Source: Cohnella kolymensis (GTDB lineage: Bacteria > Bacillota > Bacilli > Paenibacillales > Paenibacillaceae). Taken from it: a stretch of 64,000 nt of DNA. The notes under the pieces are model-generated. The model searched no databases. It had not been told where the DNA came from and was given only the letters and a program-made list of their open reading frames with translations. Where the stretch lies: contig NZ_JXAL01000022.1 in the NCBI RefSeq assembly GCF_000829465.1, positions 1 through 64,000 on the forward strand. The letters are read 5' to 3'. The position numbers and the translations under genes were made by a program. Positions 36,972 to 45,459 of this stretch are shown piece after piece; the first letter of the stretch is position 1; every line of letters starts with the position of its first letter.

Positions 36972-38446
36972 GGAGCAATGCCAATTCGTCTAAAAGTTCG
37001 GCTTCTAAAATCAAGATTGTCCAACACTAAAAGGAAAATCAGGATATCCAAATGCACATTAAATAAAAACATGTGCTTTTGCAAATCCGCGTTTCCGTTG
37101 CTCACAATAGGGATTATGAATTGTCCCGCTGCTGCACCCAAAAGCGCCAACCTCAGCAAGATGCTGTATAAGCTAGCCTTTTTCCTAAATAAGGCAATCA
37201 AATTTACTAAAGTCAGGGCCAAGACAATGGATAAAAATACAGAGGCAAAGCCAGAAAAACGCTTTCTGATGCTCTCCCAAACATTCATTCTAAAATCAAA
37301 CAATAAGTCCGCTCGCTCGTTTGACAAATTAATATTGGTTAAATAGGTGGGCCTAAGAGGTAAAGCCGCCTCGGCACTTACATCCAGCTTTTCAGCAAAA
37401 AAGGCAGGATGGGTCAAATAATATTTTAAAACTTCGATTTTGCTTATTCGGTCAAAAAACAAAGACTGAAAGTCTGAATCAAAATTGTTATAGGGATTTA
37501 AAGGGTGTTCAACGTAGGCGTTTATGGATTCCACCTTGGACAGTTCAGGCGGTAAACCCAGATCTTTGGTGGCCTGTTCCGGCATCGGATTGTTGTATAA
37601 AACGCCAAAAAAAACAGCTTGAAACGTGGTAACATTTTTCATCCATTCGGGCGCTTGCTTCACATAATTGTAGGATGCAAAAAGCATAACCACTACTGAA
37701 ACGCAGATAATGATTTTTTTCCTCATCCCTTCATTTTTGATCGCATAATAAGCGAGGGGGACGGACAACAACAAAGTTGAGGGAAAGTTGGCCGGTTTTG
37801 AGCCGGAAAATATAAACAGTGACAGGATCAAACCTAAATAGACAAAATAGCTGTGTTTATCCTTTTCAAGATATAAAAGCAGGACAAAGGATAAAATTAG
37901 AAAAAATAAGTGTAGTTGATTCTCCAAAAAAAAGAGTTGAAGTAAACCAAATAGCCACAATCTAAAAAAAATAAAAGCAAAAACAATTTTAACGGCAATA
38001 TTGGAATACGTATTGTTTTTCCACTTTTCCTTCAGAAACAAAACCAGGGCAAATGCGTAAATGATAATAAATTGAACCGTTTGAAATAACATGTTAAACA
38101 AGCTGGGATCGCGTTGTACAAGTTTGTTGGCTAAGGCATTAAAAAATAGGGCTATTTTAATAAAGATAAATTGCGTGGAGTAATATCCTGCAGGATTGTC
38201 TGTAACGGGCAGAAACATATTTATAAAATACTGCACAATTGTGGTGGGGTTGGATATCTTATACCCATATTCAGCACTAAAATACTTTAAACCACTGATA
38301 GAGGTCAGCCCAAATGCTCTCATCGTCCTGTTAAAGTCGGAATTATCGGCAAGCCCTATGGCCGTGGGCACATAAATCAGTAAGGTAATGGCGATTACAA
38401 TGAAAATAAAGAGAGCCGATATTCTAATTTTGTTGGATTTAAGCAA
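36959..38446 (-). CDS. Multi-pass membrane protein, possible GT-C / WsfD-like hexose transferase
   Basis: About 495 residues with roughly 11-12 membrane helices. The first extracytoplasmic loop has the acidic phrase LADNSDFNRTMRAFGL, in the position where GT-C-type glycosyltransferases keep catalytic acidic residues, and the layout resembles WsfD-type surface-glycan hexose transferases. The start is taken as TTG at 38446 because AAGGAGGAG lies ten bases upstream. The frame is open 44 codons further back, but that part has no site. It is AT-rich, on the strand opposite to its neighbours, and coupled to the DUF6273 gene. A role in decorating a surface polymer is an inference. Confidence 0.6.
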   Translation of the reverse strand: MLKSNKIRISALFIFIVIAITLLIYVPTAIGLADNSDFNRTMRAFGLTSISGLKYFSAEYGYKISNPTTIVQYFINMFLPVTDNPAGYYSTQFIFIKIALFFNALANKLVQRDPSLFNMLFQTVQFIIIYAFALVLFLKEKWKNNTYSNIAVKIVFAFIFFRLWLFGLLQLFFLENQLHLFFLILSFVLLLYLEKDKHSYFVYLGLILSLFIFSGSKPANFPSTLLLSVPLAYYAIKNEGMRKKIIICVSVVVMLFASYNYVKQAPEWMKNVTTFQAVFFGVLYNNPMPEQATKDLGLPPELSKVESINAYVEHPLNPYNNFDSDFQSLFFDRISKIEVLKYYLTHPAFFAEKLDVSAEAALPLRPTYLTNINLSNERADLLFDFRMNVWESIRKRFSGFASVFLSIVLALTLVNLIALFRKKASLYSILLRLALLGAAAGQFIIPIVSNGNADLQKHMFLFNVHLDILIFLLVLDNLDFRSRTFRRIGIAPCLF

Positions 38447-38709
38447 AATATCGCTCCTCCTTATGTGAAAGCAGATCAAGTCCTTAAAATTTAAATTGTT
38501 ATTCAAAAACTGTGCCCAAAAATTAGATGCGACATACTCTTTAAGCCCACAAATGGGCAGGACCGCTTTTATTCGCAATCATGGAATTCAGACTCTCTCT
38601 ATTTTCAGGACCCTGAACAGCTCTGCTAATCGCGTCGAAAACTTGTTGAACTACCCTTATACGATTAGATAATATAGAAATAAAAGGAAATTTAGGAAGG
38701 ACTAATGCC

Positions 38710-38991
38710 GTGATGCAGAGGATTAAATTTATGTATAGACAATTCTTAAGGGAACCTCTGTGGTTTAAACTTCTGATTTCTACAACCTTACTTATTTCGA
38801 TCATATGTAGCAGTTCATTATTTTCGGATAATGAGTATTATCAAAGCATTGCCAAATTAGCAGCTGCTATCTTTTTTTGTACATATGGCTTTAAAATGCG
38901 CAGGAATCTTCAAATTTCCGTTATCTTCTTTGCAATGGCAGTTCTATGTTTTTATCTATCATGGCACAATTTCGAACTCGCACGTCTCTAG
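38710..38991 (+). CDS. Hypothetical small membrane protein
   Basis: 93-94 residues with an amphipathic Arg/Lys-rich N-terminus (MYRQFLREPLWFK) and three short hydrophobic helices (LLISTTLLISIICSSSLF, IAKLAAAIFFCTYGF, ISVIFFAMAVLCFYLSW). No family recognised. AGGAAGG lies nine bases before GTG 38710; the following ATG at 38713 is an alternative start. R2 copy 9 begins at the base after the stop codon plus one, the same tight gene-repeat junction as at the GNAT gene. Confidence 0.6.
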   Translation: MMQRIKFMYRQFLREPLWFKLLISTTLLISIICSSSLFSDNEYYQSIAKLAAAIFFCTYGFKMRRNLQISVIFFAMAVLCFYLSWHNFELARL

Positions 38992-38992
38992 A

Positions 38993-39050
38993 CTAACGGA
39001 TTACGTTAGTGGAAAAACGGCTGCAGAGGTAGCGTTTTCCGTCGGAGTTA
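38993..39050 (+). repeat. R2 repeat, copy 9
   Basis: CTAACGGATTACGTTAG, TGGAAAAACGGCTGC, then a degenerate T-rich part and CCGTCGG. It starts one base after a stop codon. Confidence 0.7.
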
Positions 39051-39116
39051 TGATACTATTAAGATATGACATAATATGGATACATGACGAAAATCAAATT
39101 GAAAGGGTGTTGGATG

Positions 39117-39515
39117 ATGGTAGCAAAATTGACGCCTTACATTTCCTCGGAGGATGCTAGAACACAAGCTGAATTTTACAAGGATTCGCTCGGGGGAGAG
39201 ATCTTGTCTGTTATGACATTCGGACAGGTTCAGGGTACGACGGAAGCGAACAAGGACAAAATCATGCACTTGGTTCTGTCTGTGGCCGGGGGGAATGAGA
39301 TATTCTTGTCCGATTCATTTGTACCTGTGAGCGGGGAACGCAGCATCGCCATGGCTCTCGCGTACGACACCGAAGACGCAGCACGCGAAGCCTTCACTAA
39401 TCTTTTAGAAGGCGGTCAAGTTAAATTCCCTTTCGAACAGCAGGCTTGGGGATCCTATTACGGCGAAGCAGTAGACAAGTTCGGCGTCACATGGCAGATC
39501 GTGAAGCAAATGTAA
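39117..39515 (+). CDS. VOC-family (glyoxalase/PhnB-like) protein
   Basis: 132 residues. The sequence AKLTPYISSEDARTQAEFYK, then LGGEILSVMTFGQV and, at the end, AWGSYYGEAVDKFGVTWQIV is the PhnB/YjdN-type vicinal-oxygen-chelate fold, a metal-dependent dimeric enzyme class. These proteins are often annotated as glyoxalase or 3-demethylubiquinone-like, with unknown substrates. The start is either of two adjacent ATGs (39114 or 39117) behind GAAAGGGTG; the second is better spaced. It is followed by R2 copy 10. Confidence 0.85.
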   Translation: MVAKLTPYISSEDARTQAEFYKDSLGGEILSVMTFGQVQGTTEANKDKIMHLVLSVAGGNEIFLSDSFVPVSGERSIAMALAYDTEDAAREAFTNLLEGGQVKFPFEQQAWGSYYGEAVDKFGVTWQIVKQM

Positions 39516-39539
39516 GGTGAGTCCGACATCAGGCTGAAC

Positions 39540-39575
39540 TAAACGGGTACGTTAGTGGAGCGGTTGCTGTTGGTT
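39540..39575 (+). repeat. R2 repeat, copy 10
   Basis: TAAACGGGTACGTTAGTG, then GAGCGGTTGCTG. The hairpin is not clear. Confidence 0.65.
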
Positions 39576-39612
39576 TACACTGTAGATATGGACGGAAACG
39601 GTGGTGCACCTA

Positions 39613-39780
39613 ATGGAAAATCAAAGTCATATGTCTGCAACTATCCCGGATGGAGCATCGCTTGCCGTTCCGTTCGTTGGTAAAATCGTCGGACCGAATG
39701 GTAGTGTGACGGACGCTAATATCTTGTCATCGTTGCTCAACTTGGTTCGGTCGCTGTCGTGGGCAATTCAGGAGAAATAA
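39613..39780 (+). CDS. Possible 55-residue protein
   Basis: Starts MENQSHMSATIPDGASLAVP and ends NLVRSLSWAIQEK. GGTGGTG lies six bases upstream. Not recognised; it could be a stump of a larger gene, since R2 copies lie on both sides. Confidence 0.3.
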   Translation: MENQSHMSATIPDGASLAVPFVGKIVGPNGSVTDANILSSLLNLVRSLSWAIQEK

Positions 39781-39829
39781 TGAGCTTAAAGGTGGGGCAA
39801 CTACAGACTAGTTTGGCAGTCTTCATTCA

Positions 39830-39890
39830 ATAACGTGCGAACGATAGTTCACAATTTGCCGCCTGCTAATAGGGCGGTTTTCTTTTGATC
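39830..39890 (+). repeat. R2 repeat, copy 11, with hairpin
   Basis: AATAACGTGCGAACGATAG, TTCACAATTTG, hairpin CCGCC/GGGCGG followed by TTTTCTTTT. Just before it (39800-39820) is CTACAGACTAGTTTGGCAG, which looks like the hairpin end of a preceding unit. No gene is seen in 39891-40079. Confidence 0.7.
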
Positions 39891-40079
39891 AGAATTCTCA
39901 TGAACTATATGTCGATTTGTGTCACTTCATTTGTTCAATTTACCTACTCCTTAGAAGCAATCGTGTCGAATATCGTGAATCCATAACTAAAATGCACTAT
40001 ATACGATGTAAAACTGCACATGTTAATATATGGACAAATATCATCTTTTTTTGCAAAATAACAAAGTAAAAAAGGATGT

Positions 40080-40838
40080 GTGAATTTGAGCGGTTTTGAG
40101 TTTGTCACATGTTTAGGCTGCGGAAATGAGAATCGCGTTATTTCTGAAAAGAGGGGTTTGGCAAAGTGTGCGTACTGTCTTCAATCCCTTTCTGAAAGTA
40201 CACTTTATGAAACACTCCAGATTGGAACTCAAGCAAGTGCAGAACAAATTAAACAAGCCTATCGAAAGTTGGCGATGCAATGGCATCCTGATAAGAACAC
40301 GAACAATGTTGAGGTAGCAACAGCGACATTTAAACGCATTAGCTACGCTTATCAAGTGTTGTCTCAACCGGAAAAGCGCGCAAGCTATGACAGAATGCTC
40401 AAGAACAAAGCGATGGGCAGTACAGCTCCTAATCCTGAACCAGAAATGGATTATGCGCACGCCTCCAATATGTTCATCGAAGAAATGTACCGCGTCGCAT
40501 TGGAACTTGCTTTCCAAAATAATCGTTGGAACGCGATTGCACCTCAATTAATCGAGAAGGGCTGCCCACCCCAAATTGCTGAAGTGATTTCTCGAGCATG
40601 TGTTGCATACAGAGAGAATGCCGTAAGAAAAGCTGCTATGGGACCTTTTATCAAAGGGTTAATCGCTTTTGCTATTGGTGGCGCAATTACATATTTCACT
40701 TACGATTCGGTATCTGAAAGCGGCGGTACTTATCTGGTGGCTTATGGGCCAATCCTTTATGGAGCTATTCAGATTATTATCGCACTAAAACATATTATAG
40801 TGGGGAAAGTCCCTAATCCTGATAGTTTCGACGCTTGA
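40080..40838 (+). CDS. J-domain membrane protein with N-terminal zinc ribbon
   Basis: 252 residues. The N-terminus has two Cys pairs, CLGCGNENR and CAYCLQSL, a rubredoxin-type zinc ribbon. It is followed by a J domain (about residues 42-106: LYETLQIGTQASAEQIKQAY, the HPD motif in MQWHPDKN, and FKRISYAYQVLSQPEKRASY), a helical middle, and two membrane helices near the C-terminus (FIKGLIAFAIGGAITYF and YGPILYGAIQIIIAL). J domains stimulate Hsp70 (DnaK) ATPase; the zinc ribbon may select clients or partners. GTG 40080 has AAAGGA in front. It stands 27 bases before a second J-domain gene, so the two are probably an operon. Confidence 0.8.
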   Translation: MNLSGFEFVTCLGCGNENRVISEKRGLAKCAYCLQSLSESTLYETLQIGTQASAEQIKQAYRKLAMQWHPDKNTNNVEVATATFKRISYAYQVLSQPEKRASYDRMLKNKAMGSTAPNPEPEMDYAHASNMFIEEMYRVALELAFQNNRWNAIAPQLIEKGCPPQIAEVISRACVAYRENAVRKAAMGPFIKGLIAFAIGGAITYFTYDSVSESGGTYLVAYGPILYGAIQIIIALKHIIVGKVPNPDSFDA

Positions 40839-40865
40839 TAAAAAGGCTATCTGTTGGAGGATAAT

Positions 40866-42281
40866 ATGGCATTCGTTGACTATTATCAGGTGCTTGGTAT
40901 TTCAAAAGTGGCAACAACCGATGAAATAAAAAAGGCATTTAAAAAGAAAGCGAAAGAATTACATCCTGATGTCGGTGGATCTGATCGGGACTTTATAAGG
41001 ATTAAACTGGCTTACGATATTTTGTCCAATCCAAAATCTCGTTACGAGTATGATGAATTAATTAACCTGAACAATCAAGAAGTAAAAAACTCACAGTCTA
41101 GTCAGCGACAAACAATGCATCAACAAGACTCAGAATCAGATCAAGTTAAAAGAGCACCTTTTGTAATATTTCATTGGAAAGCATATTTAACCGTTCTGGG
41201 TACGGTAATTCTATTACTGTTAGTGGTCAGATTTTTACAGAATCCAACAACAGATGAGTCTTTGGCTTCTGGCAGCACCGACATAAGTTACGCTTCAATC
41301 CCGAATATACTAAATACATCTTCTCCGATTGACTCGGTGTCACAGTCTACTATAGAAAACTCGGTTCAAGCTCAACCTGCTGAGATTTCCAAGGAGCAAA
41401 AGCCTTCGGAAACAGGCATTACACAGGACATGAAAAATATCATAAACAGCACAGAATCAGCGCACTTCACTTTGGGTTCATCAAAAAAAGAAGTAAAAGC
41501 CGCAATGGGCGACCCGGACACCGTTGAAAAATACCAATATGTAGGGGAAGTTTGGAGTTATGGGTCATCTAGCGTCGACTTTAATACAAAAGGCAAAGTC
41601 GAAGGTTGGTCATCTATTGATGACGGCAGAGCGTTTATGGGAAATATGAAATCTGAGAGCAGTACATTTACTCTGAATTCTACTGCGAAAGAAGTAGTCA
41701 ATGCAATGGGCACTCCTGATACGGTAGAGCATTATGAGTACGTTTCAGATGTCTGGCGATATGGGTTATCCAGTGTTACGTTCAATACACAGGGCAAGGT
41801 TGAAGGTTGGACATCTATTGATAGCGGAAAGGCGTTCATGGGAAATATGAAATCTGAGAGCAGTACATTTACTCTGAATTCAACTGCGAAAGAAGTAGTA
41901 GAGGCAATGGGCACTCCTGATGCGGTGGAGCATTATGAATATGTTTCAGATGTGTGGCGATATGGGTTATCGACTGTTACGTTCAGCACGAAGGGAAAAG
42001 TTCAAGGTTGGTCATCTATTAATAGCGGAAAGGCGTTCATAGGGAATCCAAAGACAAACGCTGAAAAGATAACTGAGGGTTCGACGAAAAAGCAAGTGAT
42101 TGATGCTTTGGGAACTCCGGATACCGTCGAGCATTATGAGTATGTAGGTGACGAATGGAGATACGGATCAACGACTATTGGTTTGACACAGGAGGGTCAG
42201 TTAACGGTTGGACAAATCTTAATGGGATTCAATGAGAATTCTCATCGGTTAAAAGTTTATTATGCTAAGTGCGCCATCTGA
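40866..42281 (+). CDS. J-domain / single-pass membrane protein with four tandem BamE-like repeats
   Basis: 471 residues. An N-terminal J domain (DYYQVLGISKVATTDEIKKA, HPD in ELHPDVGG) is followed by a Gln/Ser linker, one membrane helix (AYLTVLGTVILLLLVVRFL), a Ser/Thr-rich spacer and four tandem repeats of about 60-67 residues. Each repeat has the theme ST-K-EV-AMG-PDTVE, then YEYV-D-WRYG-SSVTF and GKVEGWSSI, similar to the SmpA/OmlA/BamE fold or DUF2845. Repeats 2 and 3 are nearly identical in DNA (period 201 bases). The topology would place the J domain inside the cell and the repeats outside. ATG 40866 follows TTGGAGG. Function unknown. Confidence 0.78.
   Translation: MAFVDYYQVLGISKVATTDEIKKAFKKKAKELHPDVGGSDRDFIRIKLAYDILSNPKSRYEYDELINLNNQEVKNSQSSQRQTMHQQDSESDQVKRAPFVIFHWKAYLTVLGTVILLLLVVRFLQNPTTDESLASGSTDISYASIPNILNTSSPIDSVSQSTIENSVQAQPAEISKEQKPSETGITQDMKNIINSTESAHFTLGSSKKEVKAAMGDPDTVEKYQYVGEVWSYGSSSVDFNTKGKVEGWSSIDDGRAFMGNMKSESSTFTLNSTAKEVVNAMGTPDTVEHYEYVSDVWRYGLSSVTFNTQGKVEGWTSIDSGKAFMGNMKSESSTFTLNSTAKEVVEAMGTPDAVEHYEYVSDVWRYGLSTVTFSTKGKVQGWSSINSGKAFIGNPKTNAEKITEGSTKKQVIDALGTPDTVEHYEYVGDEWRYGSTTIGLTQEGQLTVGQILMGFNENSHRLKVYYAKCAI
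41641..42042 (+). repeat. 201-bp tandem coding repeat
   Basis: Two nearly identical 201-base units (67 codons) start at 41641 and 41842, flanked by diverged units on both sides. Recent duplication or gene conversion is implied. Confidence 0.85.
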
Positions 42282-42303
42282 TCGTCGGAGGATTCAACAA
42301 TAG

Positions 42304-43083
42304 ATGATTGATATCCATACACATATATTGCCTGGGCTCGATGACGGCGCGGATTCGACACAAGACGCTGTGCAAATGGCTAGAGCCGCCTGGGATGAGG
42401 GGATTACGACAATTATTGCAACACCCCATCATGCCAACGGTGCTTATATGAATCCAGCGGACAAAGTGATCACACAAGTGGAGCTGCTCAATGAGCGGCT
42501 GCTGGCGGAAGGTATTCCGATCAAGGTGCTGCCGGGCCAGGAGATTCGCGTTCACAATGATCTGTTGGATGCGTGGTCCAGACGAGAACTGCTCACGTTG
42601 GCATCCACCGATTATATGCTGATCGAGCTGCCGGGCCATTCGATTCCGAAGTCAATAACCTCACTCATTCATGAACTAGCCGTGGTGGGGATTCAGCCGA
42701 TCATCGCACATCCGGAACGAAATATTGAAATCATTAATAACCCGAATATTTTGGCCGAGTTGATCGAAGCAGGAGCATGGACGCAGGTTACAACGCATAG
42801 TTTGCTCGGTGGATTCGGGGCTCGGGTTCAGAAGACGGCATGGTCATTGTGCAAAAAAGGGCTGATCCATCTGGTGTCCTCGGACGCTCATCATGTGAGC
42901 CGCAGGGGTTTTCGGTTAAAAGAGGCGTATGAGAGAATTTCGACAGAGATAGGTACTGAGTGGGCTGAATATTTTGAAATGAATGCTTCTCGTCTGATAG
43001 ATAATAAGAGCTTCAGCAGCCCGCCAAAACAGCCAAACAAATCTAAAATATTGCGAAAGATCACAAGATTTTTCCAGAAGTAA
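42304..43083 (+). CDS. PHP-type tyrosine-protein phosphatase (CpsB/YwqE)
   Basis: 259 residues. The metal-binding N-terminus is MIDIHTHILPGLDDGADSTQ, followed by TIIATPHHANGAYMN, PGQEIRVHNDLL, IIAHPERN and LVSSDAHHVSRRG, the complete CpsB/CapC polymerase-and-histidinol-phosphatase (PHP) set. It removes phosphate from the tyrosine cluster of the BY-kinase encoded at 46193 and so resets chain-length control. ATG 42304 lies 11-12 bases after GGAGG. A terminator follows, so it may be transcribed apart from the rest of the polysaccharide locus. Confidence 0.92.
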   Translation: MIDIHTHILPGLDDGADSTQDAVQMARAAWDEGITTIIATPHHANGAYMNPADKVITQVELLNERLLAEGIPIKVLPGQEIRVHNDLLDAWSRRELLTLASTDYMLIELPGHSIPKSITSLIHELAVVGIQPIIAHPERNIEIINNPNILAELIEAGAWTQVTTHSLLGGFGARVQKTAWSLCKKGLIHLVSSDAHHVSRRGFRLKEAYERISTEIGTEWAEYFEMNASRLIDNKSFSSPPKQPNKSKILRKITRFFQK

Positions 43084-43108
43084 CGCCCTTTTATGGGGCG
43101 TTCTTTTT
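43082..43108 (+). terminator. Terminator after the phosphatase gene
   Basis: AACGCCC and GGGCGTT arms with a T-rich loop, then CTTTTT. Confidence 0.85.
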
Positions 43109-43147
43109 GTTTCGACAGTAGTTCTTAGCACTCGACAGTATCTCTCG

Positions 43148-43177
43148 TTGACAGTTTTACCAACAAATTACTATCAT
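43148..43177 (+). promoter_or_regulatory. Likely promoter of the SLH gene / polysaccharide operon
   Basis: TTGACA at 43148-43153, an 18-base spacer, TATCAT at 43172-43177, about 80 bases before the SLH gene. Confidence 0.65.
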
Positions 43178-43259
43178 TAGCAACATACAGAAAATACCTT
43201 TTTATGTACATAGAGTTGATAAACTAACAAAAATTTCTAATTTAAGAGGTGGGATAGTA

Positions 43260-45369
43260 GTGGGTTTTAAGAGGAAATTAACTTCTATAGCACTTTCTAT
43301 CGGATTATTGTTTGGTACTATAAGCTCGGTCAGCGCTGCGACGACACCTTTCCAGGATCAAGATTTCTGGAAGGAAGTGCAGGATCTGCATGGTGAGCTA
43401 ATGAATGATGAGCCAGAGAAAGTAAGACTTGCACGAGATACGATTAAGAGATTGGATGATACTCATCAGTGGGAGAACATCTGGGGAGATGCGTTAGATA
43501 ATTTAAAACTTGAAACCACGTTAGAAACAAGACCAAATGGTGAAGTGATTTCAGACCAAGACCTGTTCTTCCAGCTCCTGTCCGAAGTCGGCGGATTGGT
43601 ATACTCCTCAGACGGTTCAACATTAGAAGCCATTCGAACAGATCGCACATATAACGCGCTTTTACAAGAAATCGCTAATGAAGCTGTCCAGGCTAAGGTA
43701 GGCGATTTAAAAGTAGATGATTTTGTAGAATTCGTATTTGCTGTTCAAGCCGCGGTCCGCAACAACGTTACAGATTTGAACAATGTAATCCAGCTTGAAA
43801 ACGCAGCGAGAGTCGTGCTGGCTGACACGAGTCTCAAATTGGTTCGAGTATTCAATGAGTTATACCCTGATAGAACTCAAAAAGCTGAATTGGCACTAGC
43901 AATTTATAAATTCTTGAATTATGAAACAGTGGACGCTCAGGGCAATAAAAAAAACACCGATATTAGATGGCGCAAAGGCCTTATTTAACGCATATAAACG
44001 GCTCAACCCTCCAGTAAGTAGCGGCGGAGGCGGAGGCATCACCCCTCCTGTAACAGCCCTTGATCTTACAAACCTAGCCAAACTGCTAGACGAGATCAAA
44101 GCCAAGATCGATACGGCAAGCGGTGCTGAATTGCAGAAGCTGATCGATCAAGCGATCAATGAAGTAAGTAGAGCCGTGAACAATCTTAATAACTATGATG
44201 CAGCAACCATGAAGACCGTCGTGAATGGCCAGACAACGATTACTGTCGAAGGCACGAAACTACTCACTAACATTGAGAATATCGCAAAGATCAAAAAGCA
44301 ATTGAAAGAGCTGCTGGATGCTGCTAAAGCCTCAGATCAAATGCCGGTATTGAACCTGCTGGTAGACATCGAATTCGTGCCGGAAACGAAAGTCGCATTT
44401 AACCTACCGAAGAACGTCGTAGAAAAGGCAATTGCAGCTGGACTGGATGGCGTTAAACTGGCATTTGGTTATGCGGCTGTAACCATTCCTTTCCAAGGCT
44501 CAACTTCCGAAGCGCTAAGTTTCAACATATCGATGAAAAGCGGCAAAGAAGCGAATCTTCAATCGAATCTCAAATTACTCTCACAGGTATTCGATTTCAC
44601 GCTTAACATTGGGACCGCCCAAGTCACTGAATTCGAAAAGCCGCTTACGCTCGAGTTCCCTCTAAATATAGTCGGCGACACTACTGATAAAGAACTGATC
44701 TCCGTAGCCAAGATCATTGACGGCAAATTGCAGTTCCATGGCGGGGTGCTCTCAGGCACCAAAATCGTAGAACCTCGTGACACCTTGTCCTCTTACGTAG
44801 TCGTGGAGAACAAAGTCAGCTTCTCCGATATCGACAGCGTCAAGGGATGGGCCGGCCGTCAAATCCAAGTCATTGCAGCCAAAGGCATCGCCGAAGGCAA
44901 AGTTGAAGGAAAGTTCTCACCGAACGATGCAGTAACCCCGCGCGGAGTTCGCGAAGATGCTCATCCGTGCGTTGAACCTTGAGGATGCATTTGCAACAAG
45001 CAATTTCACCGATGTTAAAACCGATGATTGGTTCGCTCCGTATGCCGGTGCTGCTGTGAAACACGGCATCATTCAAGGCAAATCAAAGAACCTATTCGCA
45101 CCGAACGCAACCATCACCGCGCGGAGATGGCAACAATGATTGCACGTGCGCTGAAGGCTACGAAGAAGCTGCAAGATGTGTCCAATACTGACTCGATCAT
45201 CAGTACATTCTCTGATGCAAAAGATATTCACGCTTCACTGAGACTTGGAGTTGCTTTTGCAACCAGCAAAGGCTTGGTTATAGGAAACGCGGGCAAGTTC
45301 AACCCGAAATCCAACGCCAGCCGCGCCGAAGCAGCCGTTATCTTATACCGGTTATTCAACTATAAGTAA
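43260..45369 (+). CDS. S-layer homology (SLH) domain surface protein (three frame breaks)
   Basis: About 702 residues across three frame breaks. It has a signal peptide (SIGLLFGTISSVSAATTPF), a helical N-terminal domain of about 220 residues, a short Gly/Pro linker (SSGGGGGITPPV), a middle helical and beta region, and C-terminal SLH repeats: SFSDIDSVKGWAGRQIQVIA, FTDVKTDDWFAPYAGAAVKH and FSDAKDIHASLRLGVAFATS, each with the following RAE-type motif. SLH repeats bind pyruvylated secondary cell-wall polymer. Breaks: the A8 run at 43947-43954, an extra C near 44938, and a missing C near 45118; all three restore homology when bridged. GTG 43260 follows AAGAGGTGGG. It lies between the phosphatase and the Wzz-like gene. 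Confidence 0.82.
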
Positions 45370-45459
45370 GATCCATAGGCACAGCCCCCCTGCCGGCAGC
45401 AGGGGGGACGATGTGTCATGTTCGACGCAGACAAGAAATTGCAGCAACGGAGGTTAACA

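Noticed and set aside
28186..39890. Integron attC sites
   Set aside because: R2 units lack the paired RYYYAAC and GTTRRRY cores and no integron integrase is encoded in the window; the cassette comparison is kept only as an analogy.
45418..45459. Upstream start for the Wzz-like gene
   Set aside because: The ATG at 45418 has no ribosome site, while ATG 45460 has GGAGG at good spacing and gives the usual N-terminus.
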